This document shows positions 1 to 4,507 of a stretch of 5,754 bases of DNA, one piece after another. Made by a program: the position numbers and the translations under genes. Each line of letters opens with the position of its first letter. Position 1 is the first letter of the stretch. The notes below the pieces were generated by a model, which was not told where the DNA came from, did not search any database, and was given only the letters and a program-made list of their open reading frames with translations. Source of the DNA: Candidatus Aerophobota bacterium (GTDB lineage Bacteria > Aerophobota > Aerophobia > Aerophobales > B3-G15); assembly GCA_014859225.1 (NCBI GenBank), contig JACUUP010000091.1, positions 1 to 5,754 on the forward strand, given 5' to 3'.

Positions 1-797
1 TCCTGTACGAAATTGTCGATCCATTGCCGGCACAAGCGATTCCCCATAGCTAAGTCATCATCCTCGAAAATGAAGATGCGCATACCACGCTCATCAAATA
101 GTTGCTCCATTTCTCGGATAACATTACCAGGAGAACGAGAACGTCGTTTTTGACCTGGCGATCCACTATAAAACTGGTGAATACTGCAAAAACTACAGTT
201 GTAATAACACCCTCTACTGGATAGAATGGAGCAGATTCCTAGTCCCCGGTGAGTCACGACTCGCTCGCTTCTAAGTGGATATGGCAAATTGTCAAGATTC
301 TCTATTAATGGACGGGGTGGAGTTACCTTAATTTTTCCATTACTTGCATAGGCAAGTCCCTTAATTTGTGCCCATGCATGCGGTTGGTCGAGATGGTGAA
401 ATAGCTCCAGTAAAGTTTCCTCACCCTCTCCACAGACCACCGAATCCAGTCCCGGAATTGACTGCAGCGTGCTCTCAAATTCGATGCTCGGGAAATGGCC
501 ACCCATAGTGAAATGGGCAGCAACAACATTTTGACGAAGGTAGGAAATTAAATCAGCAAACTCGTAGAGCATGCGTTGAAAAATTAAAGAAAATCCAACA
601 ATTTTGGGTTTATCTCTATGAATGGTTGCAAGAATGTCATTTTTCGGTGTTTTGTCACAAGCTAATATCTTTACTTTTATACCGTACTTAGTCAGAAACC
701 CAGCAATTGAGCGTAACCCAAGGTTTTCCCACTCTTCGTAGCCAATCAGTAGCACATCAAAACCTGTTTTTGTCGTGCCTTTCCCCTTTGTTTTCAC
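1..797 (-). CDS. B12-binding radical SAM protein (3' end outside window)
   Basis: 265 codons are visible from a GTG start and the frame is still open at the left edge. AAGAGG at 804-809 lies 6 nt before the GTG, and no ATG lies in frame just upstream. Residues 13-135 look like a cobalamin-binding domain: FDVLLIGYEEW at the start, GFSLIFQ near 68-74, GGHFPS at 99-104 and CGEGEETLLEL at 122-132. A linker with RPLIENLDNLPYP (162-174) leads to the radical SAM core, where CYYNCSFC (197-204) supplies the three cysteines for a 4Fe-4S cluster and FEDDD (244-248) is the next strand. Family knowledge: such enzymes reduce S-adenosylmethionine to a radical and often methylate unreactive carbons or rearrange small molecules, lipids or peptides. 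The substrate cannot be read here. The canonical DxHxxG cobalamin motif is not obvious in the N-terminal domain, so base-off B12 binding is not assured. It is the last visible gene of a likely operon with the 110-residue protein. Confidence 0.93.
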   Translation of the reverse strand, partial: MKTKGKGTTKTGFDVLLIGYEEWENLGLRSIAGFLTKYGIKVKILACDKTPKNDILATIHRDKPKIVGFSLIFQRMLYEFADLISYLRQNVVAAHFTMGGHFPSIEFESTLQSIPGLDSVVCGEGEETLLELFHHLDQPHAWAQIKGLAYASNGKIKVTPPRPLIENLDNLPYPLRSERVVTHRGLGICSILSSRGCYYNCSFCSIHQFYSGSPGQKRRSRSPGNVIREMEQLFDERGMRIFIFEDDDLAMGNRLCRQWIDNFVQ

Positions 798-880
798 GTT
801 TTTCCTCTTGGTATGATATGTGGCGTTTGGGGGCCCCCGAGCACAGAGGTTTTGAAGCCTTCACTGCTGGGAGGTCCCAT
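794..880 (-). CDS. Possible 28-residue peptide overlapping the radical SAM start
   Basis: An ATG frame of 28 codons begins MGPPSSEGFKTSVLGGP and ends IIPRGKT. Its TGA stop shares bases with the GTG start of the radical SAM gene (GTGA), a typical arrangement for translational coupling. It fills most of the gap between the 110-residue gene and the enzyme. No good ribosome binding site is visible before its ATG (ACGGTCAAA precedes it), which is the main argument against it. It contains a Gly-Gly-Pro and several prolines but no cysteine. If real it could be a peptide substrate or only a coupling leader; no family is recognised. Confidence 0.35.
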   Translation of the reverse strand: MGPPSSEGFKTSVLGGPQTPHIIPRGKT

Positions 881-910
881 TTTGACCGTCTATAGAGAGA
901 CGAAGCTGTC

Positions 911-1243
911 CTATTTGATCTTATACTCTTCTTTCAGTAGATTGCGTTCTAACTTAAGGAAGTCGATCTGTTTTTCCAGTTCCGTAATTGCTGCGTCAAT
1001 TTGACGAATTTTGAGTTGAGCCAATTTCGCCTTATCCAAGAGATACCATGGGGCAGGGTCAGCTACAGGACCGCGAATGCCCGCCCACTGTGGGAGCGAT
1101 TCGGTTACCGCACCTCGTGCCCATCCAGGGGATGGATCGGCTACTGGCCCTCTCAACCCGGCTGCGCTTATCGCACCGATGTCCAGTTTAACCCGGATAG
1201 CTTCCAAGGTTGAAGCTATATCTTTCAAGATTTTTTCATCCAT
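911..1243 (-). CDS. 110-residue protein with threefold RGxV...P.W repeat
   Basis: The ATG has an excellent ribosome site, AGGAGG at 1251-1256 with 7-nt spacing, and the frame ends in TAG. No family is recognised with certainty. Residues 1-20 are a likely amphipathic helix (MDEKILKDIASTLEAIRVKL). Residues 31-66 hold three related units: RGPVADPSPGW (31-41), RGAVTESLPQW (43-53) and RGPVADPAPW (57-66), sharing Arg-Gly, Val, an acid, Pro and Trp. Residues 70-110 form a long charged helix with coiled-coil character. There is no signal peptide, membrane segment or cysteine. It lies 113 nt upstream of the B12 radical SAM gene on the same strand and downstream of a GEMM-I riboswitch. A repeat centre between helices would suit a modified substrate, a scaffold or a partner of that enzyme. 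This role is inferred from context only. Confidence 0.85.
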   Translation of the reverse strand: MDEKILKDIASTLEAIRVKLDIGAISAAGLRGPVADPSPGWARGAVTESLPQWAGIRGPVADPAPWYLLDKAKLAQLKIRQIDAAITELEKQIDFLKLERNLLKEEYKIK

Positions 1244-1263
1244 TGTACATCCTCCTACTATTC

Positions 1264-1338
1264 TTACTGTTTAGCTGGTGTCTCTTCCTTGAAATATTTC
1301 ACCCGCCAGCCATAAAGATCCTTCCCTTTTTCTTGCAT
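1264..1338 (-). CDS. Possible 24-residue peptide upstream of the repeat protein
   Basis: A short ATG frame starts MQEKGKDLYGWRVKYF, ends ETPAKQ and stops at TAA, 20 nt before the next start; that gap holds the next gene's ribosome site. The composition is protein-like. No close ribosome site precedes it: the nearest strong one (1360-1370) is about 21 nt from the ATG. The same frame continues upstream through two TGA codons to an ATG at 1515, so this may be the tail of a decayed or recoded gene. Function unknown. Confidence 0.3.
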   Translation of the reverse strand: MQEKGKDLYGWRVKYFKEETPAKQ

Positions 1339-1359
1339 CGTAACATTATCTCATATAGC

Positions 1360-1370
1360 ATCACCTCCTT
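1360..1370 (-). promoter_or_regulatory. Full-length Shine-Dalgarno sequence without an obvious start
   Basis: On the minus strand this reads AAGGAGGTGAT, complementary over 11 bases to the usual 3' end of 16S rRNA. The nearest ATGs are only 2 nt away (a 20-codon frame), 9 nt away (ATG AGA TAA, two codons) and about 21 nt away (the 24-residue frame). Which start it serves is unclear. Confidence 0.5.
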
Positions 1371-1658
1371 CAATCCGCCAGGCAAAATGCCCGCTAACTC
1401 GTTGATATGCAAACACGTGGCAACTCATCCTGCTGGACGATCATAAATATCGTTCTTTGGAGCCAACAACACATGATACAACGATGAAGAGGTTAACTAT
1501 AAGCCTTACTTCCATCCTGCAGTTTCTTGAGCAAAATTATTTTTATTCTGGAAGATTAAGGGATTTGAGTGTAGAAGAATTGTTTCGGGAAGAGTGAAGG
1601 GATAGAGCTATGAACAAGAAACCTCATCTTTTTTCCAAGAACAGGCTTTTGACATCAA
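1371..1658 (-). other. Leader between riboswitch and small genes, no confident gene
   Basis: This stretch joins the riboswitch to the 110-residue gene. It holds only tiny frames: a 23-codon frame at 1556-1627 (starts MRFLVHSS, weak ribosome site) and the upstream part of a frame with two TGA codons that begins at 1515 with the hydrophobic run LIVNLFIVVSCVVG. No hairpin followed by a T-run was found after the riboswitch, so control by termination is not evident. Confidence 0.4.
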
Positions 1659-1742
1659 AGAGCTTCGGTAGCCTGGCAGTTGGCAATAGCAACCCATGGC
1701 TTTGCGCCCCACCTTTGCAGATAGTTTGCCTTTGTCGGCTCT
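1659..1742 (-). promoter_or_regulatory. GEMM-I cyclic dinucleotide riboswitch
   Basis: Read on the minus strand, the segment has the order and wording of the GEMM-I (cyclic di-GMP-I) aptamer: AAAGGCAAAC (GGCAAAC at 1724-1730), a stem closed by a TGCAAAG-type loop, GGTGGGGCGCAAAGCC (core at 1698-1708), a second stem, and GGCTACCG at 1666-1673. The ends pair as AGAGC (1738-1742) with GCTCT (1659-1663), closing P1. The family binds cyclic di-GMP, and some members bind 3',3'-cGAMP; by my hand alignment the base equivalent to Vc2 G20 is G, but I would not assign the ligand. A TTGACA lies at 1794-1799 upstream without a convincing -10. The first downstream genes on this strand are the small frames, the 110-residue protein and the radical SAM enzyme. 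Confidence 0.85.
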
Positions 1743-1996
1743 GAAAAACTTCGTTTTGAACGAGCTATTTCATTGTGCACCTTGAAGCGTTTTTGTCAAG
1801 TTTTACTCCCCCTCTTGTCAGCATTGCAGACATTTAACCAGAAAACAAAGGAGGTAATCACGAGAATCTCTGATAAGCCGCAAGCGTATGCAGTTACCGG
1901 CGTCGGAGATAAGAAGGGGATGAGAACAAATCCGGGCGATGAACCGCCCTACGTTCCTTTGCGGCCACACTACTTGCCCGAGGGTCCCAACTTTTT
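1743..1996. other. No confident gene; protein-like plus-strand stretch
   Basis: The space between the membrane gene and the riboswitch contains no called gene. On the plus strand AAAGGAGGTAATC (about 1848-1860) is a strong ribosome site, but the codon that follows at start distance is ACG, not ATG. The frame after it reads RISDKPQAYAVTGVGDKKG and continues DEPPYVPLRPHYLPEGPN before running antisense through the membrane gene. GGGCG...CGCCC at 1936-1951 can form a small hairpin. It may be a decayed gene start or chance. Confidence 0.3.
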
Positions 1997-2188
1997 TTAT
2001 TTTCTTTTGTGTGCGAGAGTACGGGTAGAAAATGCTAATCCCCCGTGCACGATCGCCACAACGAGCGTCATAATGGCAAGCCAGAAGTGTGCAGAGAAAT
2101 TCCACCCGAAGAATCCGAAGAGAAAGGTTGCAACGAGGAGAATAAATGCGGCTCCTCCTACTACTTTGAGAAGTGTAAAAACATGCAT
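1997..2188 (-). CDS. Small two-helix membrane protein with paired histidines
   Basis: 63 residues with an ATG start preceded by AAGGAGG at 2194-2200 and 5-nt spacing; the stop is TAA. Two hydrophobic spans are clear: about residues 5-28 (LLKVVGGAAFILLVATFLFGFFG) and 34-54 (HFWLAIMTLVVAIVHGGLAF). The tail TLAHKRK is positive and probably cytoplasmic. His34 and His48 sit 14 residues apart in the second span, one near each end, which recalls haem-ligand spacing in small cytochrome b-like proteins, but there is no supporting partner here. The family is not recognised. It stands alone, with the palindrome array upstream and no terminator downstream. Confidence 0.82.
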   Translation of the reverse strand: MHVFTLLKVVGGAAFILLVATFLFGFFGWNFSAHFWLAIMTLVVAIVHGGLAFSTRTLAHKRK

Positions 2189-2222
2189 ACGGGCCTCCTT
2201 TCATGCGGTAGAGTATTGCCAA

Positions 2223-2540
2223 CTCACTCCCTCTTCCATTGGAGGAGAGTGTTAGGATGGGGGGTATTTGTCCGATTTCCTTCACCCCCACCTTGGAAAC
2301 CTCTTCACCCCACCTTGATCCTCTCCCATCAAGGGGGAGGAAAAGAGGAAGATGGTTTAGTGCTCCTCCACCAAGGGAGGAGAGGAGGAACCAGGTCCAC
2401 CAGTGCTCCCTCACCAATGAGAAGACCAGGAACGTAGTTCAGTGCTCTTTCAGTGAGGGGGAGAAAGAGAGAAATTAGGTCAAGTGCCCCCCAAGGGGGA
2501 AGAGGCGAAAAGGATAGATACTTCTCCTCGAGGAGAAGTA
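2223..2540. repeat. Array of GC-rich palindromic repeat units
   Basis: At least six hairpin-forming units follow one another. Unit starts at 2317, 2360, 2403, 2442 and 2484 give steps of 43, 43, 39 and 42 bp, and four begin GTGCTCC or a close variant. Examples: CCTCTCCC-atcaa-GGGGGAGG (2320-2340), CTCCTCC-accaag-GGAGGAG (2363-2382), CTCTTTC...GAAAGAG (2445-2469), CCCCC-aa-GGGGG near 2487-2499. An opposite-facing partial copy lies at about 2225-2267, and TTCACCCC(C)ACCTTG occurs twice (2281, 2304). The stems keep pairing while their sequence changes. The array resembles REP- or MITE-like intergenic palindromes. It lies between the ComEA-type gene and the membrane gene, with no transposase beside it. 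Confidence 0.75.
2519..2540. repeat. Perfect 22-bp palindrome ending the array
   Basis: TACTTCTCCTC is followed directly by its exact reverse complement, with no spacer. It stands at the position of the next array unit (about 35 bp after the last), so it may be an array member, but it could also be a binding site for a dimeric protein. Confidence 0.7.
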
Positions 2541-2779
2541 GTATTCTTCTTTTTCCATTTCCTCATAGAAAAATAACCTGCTATTCCCTTCTCATGCCAA
2601 TCACGCATCAGTTTCCTTTGCCTCGCTCTGGAGCACGAATTCTCTTCTCAAGGAATTTGAAAAAAATCCGCATCTGGTGTATATTTGAGGTAGTTTCACC
2701 CTTCTTTCTCAAGGTAGATTAACAGCACTTTTACCTGTTTTCTGGGTACATCTTGCGTCTAGCCTGGTGCTCTTCAGGG
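2541..2779. other. Gap between array and ComEA-type gene, no gene seen
   Basis: Only frames of about 30 codons without ribosome sites occur on either strand. No rRNA, tRNA or convincing terminator was recognised after the ComEA-type stop codon. Confidence 0.5.
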
Positions 2780-3142
2780 TTACTCAACCTTTACCGTGTC
2801 CTTTATTCTGCCAAAAGTTGTCGCACTTATCCCTGGCACTTTCATGACCTCTTCTATGGATTTGAAAGCACCATGTGCATCTCTATAATTTATTGTTCTC
2901 TCGGCTAAAATCTCACCTACACCAACGAGAGTGGTGAGCTCTTTTTTGAGAGCTGTATTTATATTTATTTTCTTTTTTCTTCCCAAGTTTTTTCTGTCCT
3001 GCCAGGCCCTCCTTAGTTTTGCTTTCCAGGCCGATGCATCCGTGATAATCCCACGCTGCATAACAGGATTTCCGTTTATCCAAACTGATGCGTCCCGATA
3101 TGTAAGCTTCATATCTTTTTTGAATTGCGCTTCTGTCTTCAT
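2780..3142 (-). CDS. ComEA-type helix-hairpin-helix protein, soluble form
   Basis: 120 residues from the ATG at 3142, chosen because AAGGTGG lies 5 nt upstream; a GTG three codons earlier is too close to that site. Residues 59-119 match the ComEA DNA-binding region: ININTALKKELTTL, hairpin GVGEILAERTINYR (74-87), then GAFKSIEEVMKVPGISATTFGRI (91-113). Family knowledge: two helix-hairpin-helix motifs contact DNA backbone without sequence preference; ComEA is the uptake receptor in natural transformation. Here the N-terminal 58 residues (KLTYRDASVWINGNPVMQRG, later RRAWQDRKNLGRKKK) contain no signal peptide or membrane anchor, so this is more likely a cytoplasmic DNA-associated protein than a true uptake receptor. 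The N-terminal domain is not recognised. No other competence gene is in the window. Confidence 0.88.
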   Translation of the reverse strand: MKTEAQFKKDMKLTYRDASVWINGNPVMQRGIITDASAWKAKLRRAWQDRKNLGRKKKININTALKKELTTLVGVGEILAERTINYRDAHGAFKSIEEVMKVPGISATTFGRIKDTVKVE

Positions 3143-3157
3143 GTTTACCACCTTTTT

Positions 3158-3385
3158 TTATTCATTACTATATAATACGTATACAAAGGAACCGTGCTGA
3201 TATACATGCAGCTCTCCTTTTGTATCGACTATGCAGGATATATGTGGCGATATCCAAGGATACCCGGAGCCCCTTCGTTGCGGCGAATACTCTGCCCGTT
3301 TTCCTTCGATCGTCTTCGGTTCCTGGATTCTTGCTCGTCTTGTAAGAATTTTGCTGGGAAGGTCATTTAAGTTGATGAGAACCCT
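3158..3385 (-). pseudogene. Open frame without a start, ending before the ComEA-type gene
   Basis: 75 codons between two stops read, for example, ILTRRARIQEPKTIEGKRAE and later GELHVYQHGSFVYVLYSNE, with TAA 15 nt before the ComEA-type ATG. There is no ATG, GTG or TTG start in its first two thirds. It could be the tail of a decayed upstream gene or chance. No family recognised. Confidence 0.2.
3181..3225. repeat. Interrupted inverted repeat upstream of the ComEA-type gene
   Basis: ATACAAAGGA (3181-3190) faces TCCTTTTGTAT (3215-3225), pairing with one bulge. Inside, GCTG (3196-3199) faces CAGC (3209-3212). Together they form an extended imperfect hairpin about 40 bp upstream of the start. It could be an operator or a transcript structure; there is no T-run for a terminator. 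Confidence 0.45.
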
Positions 3386-3616
3386 CTATGGGTTAAAAAA
3401 AGTGAAGGTTCATACCTTAATCTTTAACTCATGTCTGTGCAGTTCGCCCAGGAAAAACCCCACGTATCAGGCACAACAATCTGTGTACACAGCCCCACCT
3501 GATTCTTGCGTCCCCTGACTTTTCACACAACAATTTCTTTCTATTAAGTATAGCAGAAAAAAGGGCTTAAGCAACTATTCGCCTTAAATCTGAAAAATTG
3601 AAAGTAGTTCGTTATT
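3226..3616. other. No confident gene
   Basis: About 390 bp without a supported gene. The part from 3226 to about 3520 is richer in GC than its flanks and broken by stops in most frames, which may mean decayed coding or structured RNA sequence. AACCC-tctat-GGGTT (3380-3394) is a short hairpin followed by an A-run on the plus strand; the minus strand has no T-run after it. Confidence 0.4.
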
Positions 3617-3820
3617 TTGGGAATTTTTAAGGAAAGCATAGATAAAAATAGGGAATTTGTAGCACAAAATGGTGGGCATGAGGTTAAACTCTTAGACGTC
3701 TCTGCCTTAATTTATTACATTTGTGACAGACAGCAAGAAAAATGCAAAATTACCCTAACACAAGGGAAATGTACCCTTTTTGGAAATGGCAAACTGAATT
3801 CCTATTACTATGGTAAATAG
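3617..3820 (+). CDS. Possible 67-residue protein, TTG start
   Basis: A frame with start TTG reads MGIFKESIDKNREFVAQNGG, continues EVKLLDVSALIYYICDRQQ and ends LNSYYYGK with TAG. The composition is balanced and the opposite strand is full of stops, which favours real or recently real coding sequence. Against it: no ribosome site before the TTG, no ATG in the frame, and it would be the only plus-strand gene in the window. It may be a truncated gene. No family recognised. Confidence 0.28.
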   Translation: MGIFKESIDKNREFVAQNGGHEVKLLDVSALIYYICDRQQEKCKITLTQGKCTLFGNGKLNSYYYGK

Positions 3821-3908
3821 ACCCCACGTTTTTCTTATTCATTTAGTTTACTCTCGTATTCTTCCTGTTCTTGCTTGTTTCCGAAAAAATCAGTTTCAAA
3901 ACTATTGG

Positions 3909-3930
3909 AAAAGGGGACAGATTTATTTTT
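3909..3930. repeat. Short dispersed repeat, GGGGACAGATTTATTTTT type
   Basis: AAAAGGGGACAGATTTATTT and two further T match a second copy at 5497 with about three differences. It lies just past the end of the AbiEii-like remnant. Motifs of this wording are common dispersed sequences in some bacterial genomes (recollection, not checked). Confidence 0.5.
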
Positions 3931-3968
3931 GTATTTTTGTTGTGCTTTGCCACCTTTTTCTTTCCCCT

Positions 3969-4233
3969 TCAAATGTTTATCTTCTTAACTTCTGCCTGGA
4001 AAAACGTTTCTAATTTCTGAATGGTAACGTCTTCTTTTAAAAATTGAACTTCAATCCTCTCAACATCTTCTAAGTAAACGAGCTGTCCCACCTGCTAAAT
4101 AAAACGCAGGGAAACATCTGAGCTTATCAAGTATTCTTTTATCTTTCTCAGGATCAATACAGGAGAATTTATATGACCAAAATAGCGGTTTAAAAAATTC
4201 AGGGAGTTTTAAACTCCTGGTTTTTGCTCTCAT
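3969..4233 (-). pseudogene. DUF6922-like / AbiEii nucleotidyltransferase wreck
   Basis: Three pieces run head to tail. From 4233, RSLKLPEFFKPLFWSYKF followed by CIDPEKDKRI resembles the start of DUF6922-type proteins, which often precede AbiEii genes. At 4131-4081 it changes to LDKLRCFPAFYLAGGTA, the N-terminal motif of AbiEii nucleotidyltransferase toxins (GGTA leads their nucleotide-binding region). The frame then shifts, and 4085-3969 reads QLVYLEDVERIEVQFLKED to FFQAEVKKINI-stop, a typical AbiEii C-terminus. The rest of the catalytic domain, including the Asp pair expected after GGTA, is absent. Both readings share ACAGCTC at the junction, consistent with deletion at a short homology. Intact members are several times longer, so no active toxin can be made. 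Family names are from motif recognition; AbiEii is the safer one. Confidence 0.72.
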
Positions 4234-4248
4234 TTTACCCCCAAAAAT

Positions 4249-4335
4249 CAAATTTTCATGAATAGTATCGTGTCCTTTGTTTTCCAGCCAGATAACCGTA
4301 GATTGCGAAATTCCCATATCAGCGAGAAACTTCAC
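4249..4335 (-). pseudogene. N-terminal fragment of a DUF5615-like PIN-type toxin
   Basis: From a GTG start, MKFLADMGISQSTVIWLENK is followed by GHDTIHENL, the characteristic opening of DUF5615 (PIN-like) proteins: the early Asp, the S-x-x-T helix and the GHD turn are all present. Intact family members are about 110-120 residues; only about 29 remain before the frame runs into DUF6922-like sequence, producing a 91-codon fusion. The later acidic residues of the active site are missing. GGA lies 9 nt before the GTG and a stronger AGGAG further up. A near-consensus promoter at 4396-4424 precedes it. Confidence 0.68.
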
Positions 4336-4395
4336 GTTTTAGATTCCAGGTGGCTCCTTTTATTTTACCACTTATCACTTTCTTTCACTGTCATT

Positions 4396-4424
4396 ATTTT
4401 AATGCTAAATATCTTTAGTGTCAA
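4396..4424 (-). promoter_or_regulatory. Sigma70-type promoter of the toxin remnant
   Basis: Minus-strand TTGACA (4424-4419), 17-nt spacer, TAAAAT (4401-4396). Transcription would start near 4389, about 55 nt before the GTG of the DUF5615-like fragment. It is the best promoter match I found in the window. Confidence 0.65.
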
Positions 4425-4481
4425 AACTAATAAGGCTTATATCACTTTTCCCAGGCTCTTCACTATTATTAAAAACTTCAA

Positions 4482-4504
4482 TGTCAAGACCAGACCCTCT
4501 TTTC
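4482..4504. repeat. Short dispersed repeat, TGTCAAGACC type (copy 1)
   Basis: This 23-bp sequence, TGTCAAGACCAGACCC then TCTTTTC, matches 5634-5656 at 22 of 23 positions. It abuts the stop codon of the PgeF gene. Confidence 0.7.
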
Positions 4505-4507
4505 TAT

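Noticed and set aside
1484-1597. 37-codon plus frame ending DLSVEELFREE
   Set aside because: Protein-like ending, but no ribosome site and antisense to the riboswitch transcript; not enough to call.
1936-1951. Fluoride-type riboswitch, from GGGCGATGAACCGCCC
   Set aside because: The hairpin is there but the conserved downstream pairing segment of that class is not.
1773-2255. 160-codon plus-strand frame
   Set aside because: Its second half is antisense to the well-supported membrane gene; only the first part is kept as a note.
1818-2417. 199-codon minus-strand frame overlapping the membrane gene
   Set aside because: It crosses the palindrome array and the 63-residue gene in another frame; the repeat-derived peptide (LTLSSNGRGSELA, LFLPLDGRGS) is typical of translated intergenic palindromes.
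2317-2540. CRISPR array
   Set aside because: Units of about 40 bp look array-like, but the repeated part itself varies, there is no constant repeat with unique spacers, and no cas gene is present.
3380-3394. Transcription terminator at AACCC-tctat-GGGTT
   Set aside because: Only a 5-bp stem; the plus strand is followed by an A-run and the minus strand has no T-run.
3231-3518. 95-codon plus-strand frame
   Set aside because: Starts inside the hairpin region, lacks a ribosome site and has an unconvincing Cys/Ser/Pro-rich end.
3835-3972. 45-codon minus frame starting TTG on the AbiEii stop codon
   Set aside because: The overlap is suggestive, but the Lys/Gln/Glu-rich product follows from purine-rich DNA and runs through the dispersed repeat at 3909.
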